From Adineta steineri (taxonomy: Eukaryota; Rotifera; Eurotatoria; Adinetida; Adinetidae): a DNA stretch of 64,000 bases. Positions 57,414-64,000 of the stretch are shown here, piece after piece; within the stretch, counting starts at the first letter, position 1, and each line of letters opens with the position of its first letter. The notes under the pieces are model-generated. The model made no database searches, was not told the origin of the DNA, and saw nothing but the letters and a program-made list of their open reading frames with translations. The position numbers and the translations under genes are program-made. The stretch covers positions 1 to 64,000 of the forward strand of contig CAJNOI010000199.1 in the NCBI GenBank assembly GCA_905250115.1, written 5' to 3'.

Positions 57414-60411
57414 TACCAAAAAGAAGAATATTTAATTAATAAACAAATGGAAGACAAAAACATCTAAATAAAAGAAAAAAATATATCATTTTGTTTTGTT
57501 TTTCTCTATCTATGAATGAGAACATTTTTTTTTCTTCTCTCTTTCGTTTGTTTGGAATGAATAAAAGACATGTACAAGCTAAATTAATTAGATAACAGAA
57601 AAAAAAAGGAAACGAATCATGACGCAGTTTTCACGATGTCTATTGTCTTATGATATAAACCAACCATGAATGATAAGATTAATGACAAGTAGTGAAATCT
57701 ATAGATGGCGATAAAAAAGATAACGAATATATTTAAAAGGTATTTCTAATAATAACTACATACTAAATATTGAATTTATATATAATTATAGAATGCGCGA
57801 TATTTTATTACTAATATATTAAAACCTATGTTATGTTTAAAAAATGTGATGAATAAAAGTTCAAGTTATATGTACTTTTACTAAGAGAGTATAAAGAAAT
57901 ATTGGGGAAAAGGTTTATCGCAAAAATTCTACTAGTAAATGTCGCCTAATTGTGAGAACAATGTAAGATTTGACGAAGTAATTTTTGTTGGGAATATTCC
58001 TCTCTAATGTGAACGAGTCGACCTTTTTCTTTGACCTTCCTCTATCTTCTCATGTTCTAACATGTGCTTTAAATACATATGTAAGTAAAATATATTTCAT
58101 TTATAATCCGACTGTTATACATGTGAACAATGACAATAAAGTATGAGCTTACTTTACAAGAAAAAAATACAATTGGCTAAAGAAAATAAGAATGAGATTG
58201 ATCCATTGCAATGTGAAATATTAACTTGTCGAATAGAACAGATATTATTACGATAAATAAAGACATTCATACATAGATATAATATCTTTGAGAAAAGAAT
58301 TTATCGATAGATTATAAAAGAAGCTGAATGTTGTACCCGTTAAGTTTATTTCGACTTTACTTGAAGTGTGTTTCACATAATCAAAAGACGCTCTTCTAAT
58401 CTCCTTTCAGAAAAAAACGAACTTATTATTAACGTTAGTGGATATCATAGAATATAAAACTAAAGAATATGATTAAAAATAACGCTTTAATTTATGTCAA
58501 AATTACATATAAAAATATTTACTTTGATTGTTGATAAAAATAATATTATCTATTCTTCGAATAAATATGTACATGAAAGTAAAGTGCATAAAAAAATCGG
58601 TATGGTTTTTAAAGGGACTTTTGTAATATCTCTCTGTATCAGATCTCAAAATATGTTCGATAGAAAATCAAGGTTCCCGATTGTTTTCAAAAGTAGGAGG
58701 GGATAACATTTTGTCAGAAAGTGCTGCTATATAATTTTCTGACACATATAATGTAGAAAATACTTAAACTATCCACTTTCTTGTGGAATTTTGCCTGAAA
58801 AAAGTGTTTTTGTTGGAGTTTCGGACAAAAAAATGGTGAAAAGAGCATATAAAATAAGTTTTTAATCAAGTTTACCGCAGAACTTTAAAAATTTTGGCAG
58901 AAAGTTTTCTCAGTTTTGGAGGGGGAGGAGGCTAGACCCCCCTGATCGGAGCCCCTGAATAGAATAACGGTACAAAGTAATCTTTGTAAATTCAAACAAA
59001 TGTCAATAGAGAAAAACTCGTCTGTAAAATAAAAAGATTATTCACAATATAGGATAAAACTTTGAAATTATATTTAAACGTTGTTCAAAATAAGACTCTT
59101 ATTCGATATAACTAAAAAAATAATATTTAACCTTACATTCATGACAAAATACAGTACTAAAAGAAGCATCATCAGTCAGTCTACCTTGATAAGTGTCGTT
59201 TTTGTCACCTATACAAATGCTAAAAAAAGAGAAGGGAGGATGTCATTGAAAGAAAGAAAAAACGAAGTGTTATTTTGATGCTCTTTTCTTCTACTATTCA
59301 CCTTCTAGGATAATTGATTCTATAATTTTTAAAAAACATACATACAACAAAAAAAAGATTTCTTTTTTCTAGTAATCATTGAAATAAAACGTATATATAT
59401 ATATAAGTAAGAGAAAAGAAATAACAATTGAAGTGTTCTGTTTTACTTGTATATATATACATTCATTGTAATGACTAGAAACTAAAAGTGAATTGAAAGA
59501 AATAAAGACAAAAACGATTTGTTATTCTTTTACATACAATACATTCTTATGCTTAGGATATGTGAAGCGAAAGTCATTATTATTTATGTCAAGATACAAA
59601 CTAGATGAGAGATGATAGTCAACATCGTATCATTGAAATTGAGTATGAATGTATATGTATATATTGAAACAACCGAAGGCAATATTTTCTTTTCTCTCTC
59701 TCTCTTTTTAGACAATTGATGAATAATGTATCGAAAGTAACAATTAAAAATAAATGCATCGTGATCATCATCATTTAAAAAATCATTTAGAGACATATTA
59801 ATATTTTGCTTTGCATGTCTATATACATCATTTATTTAATTGAAGGTTATATTGATGATGACTTTTAGTAGTTTGTAGAATTTTAGACAAGACTTATTTA
59901 TTAATACAAAAACAAAATTTATNNNNNNNNNNNNNNNNNNNNNNNNNNNNNNNNNNNNNNNNNNNNNNNNNNNNNNNNNNNNNNNNNNNNNNNNNNNNNN
60001 NNNNNNNNNNNNNNNNNNNNNNCAAAATTTATTCAATTGAGATTAATGTGTATATATACATCAAAGTATTCGTGTAATGTCACCTTTTTTTCTCTTTCTT
60101 GTTCGTATTCGATTGATCAACAAATAACATATAATACATCGAGATTTGTTTGATCAAACCGAACATAATCAGATTCTGTTGTATTTAAACCATTAGTTTT
60201 CTTTTTTATTTTGACACAAAAAAAAAGAAGTAAAACCTTGAAAAAAAAGAGTTTAGTTAAGTATTTGTTTGTAGATGAAACTTTCAAATACATTGTTTTC
60301 ACTGAGCATAAAACTAAGTAATATAGAATTTCATCCAAATCTAGATATTTATTTATTATAAAAACTTATGAACTAGATTTTTCGTAGATAAAAATAATAA
60401 CAACATCACAG
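57414..60411. other. 3-kb intergenic region with assembly gap
   Basis: No supportable exon. Near 58915-58965 a G-rich then C-rich patch (GGAGGGGGAGGAGGCTAGAC, CCCCCTGATCGGAGCCCC) could form a hairpin. TATATATA tracts occur at 59395 and 59450. The 100-N gap at 59923-60022 is included. This is upstream DNA of the RhoGAP gene and downstream DNA of MANEA. Confidence 0.45.
59923..60022. other. Assembly gap (100 N)
   Basis: Exactly 100 N. The left side ends in CAAAATTTAT and the right side begins CAAAATTTAT, so the two contig ends may overlap by ten bases and the gap may not be real. Confidence 0.9.
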
Positions 60412-61786
60412 TTAATTAGAAAAGATAAGTTCACGTGTAAGATGAATATATGTATAAGGACCTTGATAATAACTTTCATAAGTATTCATATTTGAACTAG
60501 CTTTTTCTATAGCTGGTTCAATTTGTGTACCTTCGTGCCATTCATTAAATGATGTTATTGATACTATTTGATCATTATCATTTGGTAAGTCTTTAAACAT
60601 TTGTCTATAATAATTTCCATTATTTCTTGATCGTGTTGTTTCGCCGTTCCATGGTCGAATATTTGTATCGATATAACCTGGTCCAACACTTGGTATAAAT
60701 GGTATTGGTTTACATTCATCAGCAATTGATGTCCAACGTTGAGATGTTGATGCTTCAGTAAAACCATTTGCAGCAAAATATGAATAAGCAGCATCAAAAC
60801 CAGATGATGCTAATTGTTTACAATTAATAGATTTTAGAATTAGACCAACAAAATAAGCTTTTTCTTGATTAGATCGAAGTTTTTCACGCCATTCACTTGA
60901 TGAGATTTGGTATGAATCATAAATATAAAAGAATCCTTTTTCTTTATAACGATAAAATGCTGAATGCGATCCATATCGACGAAGAATATACTGTGACCAA
61001 TAAATAACATTATCAGCTGTACGATTTTTATAGGGTTCAATATGAAAACAAACCTAAAGAAAAATAAAGGATTGTTTTTATTTAAAATATATTTTTACTT
61101 TTAATTTATATTTTTCAGCTGCATCGAGTAGTTGTGGCATAAGATCATCCCATGGAGATCCTTGATCATCAGCCATTCCAGGTGGATACCAACTTACTGA
61201 TAAAGTACCTAAGCGAAAAAAAAATCTTATTAAAATAATCAATTGTTTTGCTTTTCAATACCAGCACCACTCATACGAATCATTCGCATATGTTGATCCA
61301 TAATATTGGGTGAACGAGAACTATAAGCACCAAGTAATGGATAAAAATTACTACCAATATCATCGGGTGGTGTATGTGAATGTTGTGGATAATGTGAAGC
61401 TTTTTCACGATTCCAATGAGCTAATCGAGGATGATTCCAATGATAATATCGATTAGAATCAAAATCTGGATTTCCATACCTTGAATATGTATATTTTTCT
61501 TTTCGAATACTATTTATAATTCGAAGAAAATTTCAACTTACCATGCATAATAAAAAATATGATAGTTATATTTAACCGGTGTACGTTTTAAAAATACATT
61601 AAGATTATCAATTTCATTTCGAGATAATGATCCAGATGTTGATAAAGTCGGGTGAGAATGGGAAATATCTCGTTCATAAGTAATAAATAAACTTTTATAT
61701 AAAATATAACACCAAACGAGAAGGATAAAACTAAAACCAACAGCAAGCCACCGAATTCGACCACGACGCGTATACACGTGCCACAT
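60412..61786 (-). CDS. MANEA: Glycoprotein endo-alpha-1,2-mannosidase (GH99)
   Basis: Four exons: 61542-61786, 61262-61479, 61099-61208, 60412-61053 (1215 nt, 404 aa; human 462). A type II anchor lies at about 13-32 (LAVGFSFILLVWCYILYKSL). GH99 marks: FYYAWYGNPDFDSNRYYHWN, HTPPDDIGSNFYPLLGAYSS, SWYPPGMADDQG, the acidic catalytic segment HIEPYKNRT, and FNEWHEGTQIEPAI near the end. It cleaves the alpha-1,2 bond inside glucosylated high-mannose N-glycans in the Golgi, a bypass of ER glucosidase trimming. Together with EDEM1 at 28376 the window holds two N-glycan mannose-processing enzymes. Confidence 0.95.
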
Positions 61787-61875
61787 TAAACATCTGCAAA
61801 CAAACTACTATTCATTTAATTTTATTTATCATATATAAGAAATCAGATACTATTGTTTTACTTGAATCTCGATAG

Positions 61876-62048
61876 CGGCCTGTCCACGAAAAAACCATAA
61901 TTCGGTTACGCTTTATTTATCTCATTACGCATAAACGACTTAATATTTCGTCACGAATACAATTCGTGATTTTAGACGAAAAATCATCTACAGCTTCTCA
62001 TTCATTACAAACAATCGTGACGGAATCAACCGCTTTCGTGGACAAGCC
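61876..62048. repeat. 173-bp MITE with terminal inverted repeats and GATAG flanks
   Basis: Left end CGGCCTGTCCACGAAA, right end TTTCGTGGACAAGCC (inverted). Both sides are flanked by GATAG (61871-61875 and 62049-62053), an apparent 5-bp target-site duplication. The centre holds a palindrome (TCACGAATACAATTCGTGA). No coding capacity. It lies between the PHB2 stop and the MANEA ATG, in the MANEA promoter region. Confidence 0.7.
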
Positions 62049-62293
62049 GATAGAATGAATGATTGATTTTATTTCATTTAAATTTAGGTTAACTATTCAG
62101 ATTCAATTATATCGATATATCAATAAAAGAAACATATTTTGTATCAAACAATAATCCTAGAAAAATGTTTTATTTTATTTTTTTTTGTTTTTGTTAGTTA
62201 GTCTTATAAACAGCATATATAAAAAAATGGGAACACATCATATATGCTCTTAGAGGCACTGCTTATGAAAGGAAAAAAACAATGAAAGACTAA

Positions 62294-63516
62294 TTAACGC
62301 TTTTTAGCAATTGCGTCATATATGGTATCAAATTGTGGATCGGCAACGTTGATCATCAATGCTTGAGCATCAAGAAAAGCACGATTTGTACTCGTTGAAA
62401 GCTAAAAGAAAATAATGATTCAATATATTTACATATAGTTTGTTTTATGTTCATTACCGTTTTAGCGATATTTTGGGCAGCACGTATTCTACGTAATTTT
62501 AAGTAACCGGGATTTTTACTAATAGCATTACCAATCTAAAATATAAGAACTTTACTTATTTATTGTAATTAAAGATTAATTACACATACAAGTTTAGCTG
62601 ATTCAGCGTCACCTTCAGCTAAGACAATTTTTTGTTGTCGTTCTTGTTTAGCTTGTTCAACAGTAAATACAGCTCGTTGAGCTTCTTGTTGAGCAACCTG
62701 TTTAGCTTCAACAGCAGCTGAATATTGTGTACCAAAACTAAGTTCAGTAATTGATACATCATCAAGTAAAATATCAAAATCTTTAGCACGTTCAATAAGA
62801 TCAAGACGAATTAAATTAGATACTTGTTGACGTTGTGTAATTAATTGTGATGCATTAAATTTTGCAACAACACTTTTTAATACTTCATTACATATCGATG
62901 GTAATACACGTTCATCCCAATCTAAACCTAATGTTTGATATAATTTTGGCAATTTTGCTTGATCTGGTCGAGCTAAAACTCGGAGAGCTAAAAAAACAGT
63001 TTTAGTATAAAGATTTATTTTAAAGCAAAAAACAAACCAATTGTAACCATTTGTAAATCTATATTAAAGGAAAAAAGAAGTTAATTAGTTAATCAAAGAA
63101 AAGATAAGAATATGAAACCTTTGCTTCCAGTTGGTGATTTAATAATTCTTGGACGTGCTCGAATATCATATAGAATTGGATATTGAAACCATGGAACTCT
63201 ATATAGAAAAATATCGTTTAATCCAATAAATTTCATTTTTTTTCATCTTACCTAAAATGTAATCCTTCTGAATGAATCGTATTTTGATCAACACCACCAA
63301 TACGACTGAAAATAATGGCACGATGACCACCCTCAACTATAAAACAAAAAATAGAATCGATCAATATTCTAATATTTTAATATTACCGGTAAACATGGAT
63401 TTATAAATTCCATAAGCTGCAGCTGATATTCCAAAAAGTACAGCACCACCTACACCTAATCCTTTAGGTGCACCTTTAGATAATCGACTAGCGAAATCAT
63501 TCAATTTTTCAGCCAT
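62294..63516 (-). CDS. PHB2: Prohibitin-2
   Basis: Seven exons: 63387-63516, 63252-63336, 63119-63198, 63038-63058, 62590-62987, 62458-62535, 62294-62401 (900 nt, 299 aa, exactly the human PHB2 length). An N-terminal hydrophobic anchor ([20 protein letters not shown]) is followed by the SPFH/band-7 domain: [56 protein letters not shown], then a coiled coil ([18 protein letters not shown]) and [19 protein letters not shown]. It forms ring complexes with prohibitin-1 in the mitochondrial inner membrane, supporting cristae and protease control. Exon 4 is a 21-nt microexon coding DLQMVTI. Phases make it necessary, since the sequence is conserved in the family. Confidence 0.97.
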
Positions 63517-63597
63517 ATTTTTCTAATCTAAAATGCAAATATTTATTACAACACAATTTTTGGTATTTTTCATTCATTAAAAAAAAGATTCAAATTA
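63517..63597 (-). promoter_or_regulatory. 81-nt intercistronic region with 3' splice site before PHB2
   Basis: On the minus strand TTTGCATTTTAG (AG at 63529-63528) lies 11 nt before the PHB2 ATG, in an 81-nt gap after the stop of the upstream gene. As at VPS37-VPS11, this fits trans-splicing of a downstream operon member. Confidence 0.45.
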
Positions 63598-64000
63598 TTA
63601 TTCCGAAACAGATTGTTTTATAAATACAGAATTCGTATCTAATAATTTATTAAAAAGAGATGATATTTGTTTATCAATTGACGCGACAATTGATGAAACA
63701 TCATTTTCAATCGACGCATGATCATCCTAAAAGCAAAAATTCGATACTACAATAATAAAATTATTTGATTTTGCTTATACATTCGATATCCATAATTGTT
63801 CAAGTCGAACTAATGCACTATCAAGAGTATCAATAGTTGCATTGAATTTTTGTTTTTCCGCTTCTAAATGTTGACAATCAATTTCATGTAATAATTCATT
63901 ATTCTCAGCAATTGTCGTCGGTTGATCAAGTACACTTTCCTAATTTAGCAAAAAAAACATTGGGATTTTTCAAAATCAAATAAATTTTGTTACCATCCAT
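63598..64000 (-). CDS. Coiled-coil protein, C-terminal part (runs off window)
   Basis: Last exons 63781-63939 and 63598-63726, plus seven bases of an upstream exon at 63994-64000 (ends TGG ATG before GTAACA). All joins are phase 0. The 98 visible residues are helical and polar: NNELLHEIDCQHLEAEKQKF, TIDTLDSALVRLEQLW, SIVASIDKQISSLFNKLLDT. This resembles the heptad-rich end of NUP62/Nsp1-type nucleoporins, but too little is present to claim it. PHB2 follows 81 nt downstream. Confidence 0.55.

Noticed and set aside
58494..59278. Plus-strand frames of 65-70 codons
   Set aside because: No splice partners, no recognised motif, composition like the flanking AT-rich DNA.

Overview
The window looks like nuclear DNA of a bdelloid rotifer (Adineta/Rotaria type). 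It is AT-rich, and genes are dense and cut by many GT-AG introns of about 50-60 nt. Two gene families common in bdelloids are present: a giant FG-GAP/VCBS repeat protein and a tandem ADP-ribosyltransferase. An F-box gene of rotifer style is also here. Short inverted repeats are built from the GGGTGT/TGTGGG motif that I recall as the bdelloid telomere repeat. Exon models were read by hand; every intron was checked for GT/AG ends and phase, and every complete model sums to a whole number of codons. Two 100-N assembly gaps are present (32830-32929, 59923-60022).

Layout. 1-6462: 5' end of a 7TM receptor (-), an orphan exon, an unrecognised 366-aa protein (-), a three-TM protein (+), and a double ART protein (-). 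8444-17552: DUF4419 protein (+), F-box protein (-), type II membrane protein with 28 FG-GAP/VCBS repeats (-). 19329-32156: SIRT2 (-), SAM-domain protein (-), MFSD11 (+), ribosomal protein eL28 (-), EDEM1 (+), VKORC1 (+). 32962-43963: Myb/SANT-like protein (-), a CatSper-delta-like gene (-), CUB-LDLa membrane protein (+). 44201-57413: VPS11 (-), VPS37 (-), ARHGAP20-like RhoGAP (-). 60412-64000: MANEA (-), prohibitin-2 (-), and the C-terminus of a coiled-coil protein (-).

Genes that may work together: EDEM1 and MANEA both trim N-glycan mannose in the secretory pathway. VPS11 (HOPS/CORVET) and VPS37 (ESCRT-I) both act in endosome-lysosome traffic and sit 39 nt apart in an operon-like pair. Two more head-to-tail pairs (SAM gene/SIRT2, coiled-coil gene/PHB2) also have a 3' splice site just before the downstream ATG, which fits spliced-leader trans-splicing.

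The most notable points are an apparently intact CatSper-delta gene in what should be an all-female lineage, a family of about ten telomere-like foldback repeats in intergenic DNA and introns, two further foldback/MITE families, and three in-frame alternative starts in the RhoGAP gene.
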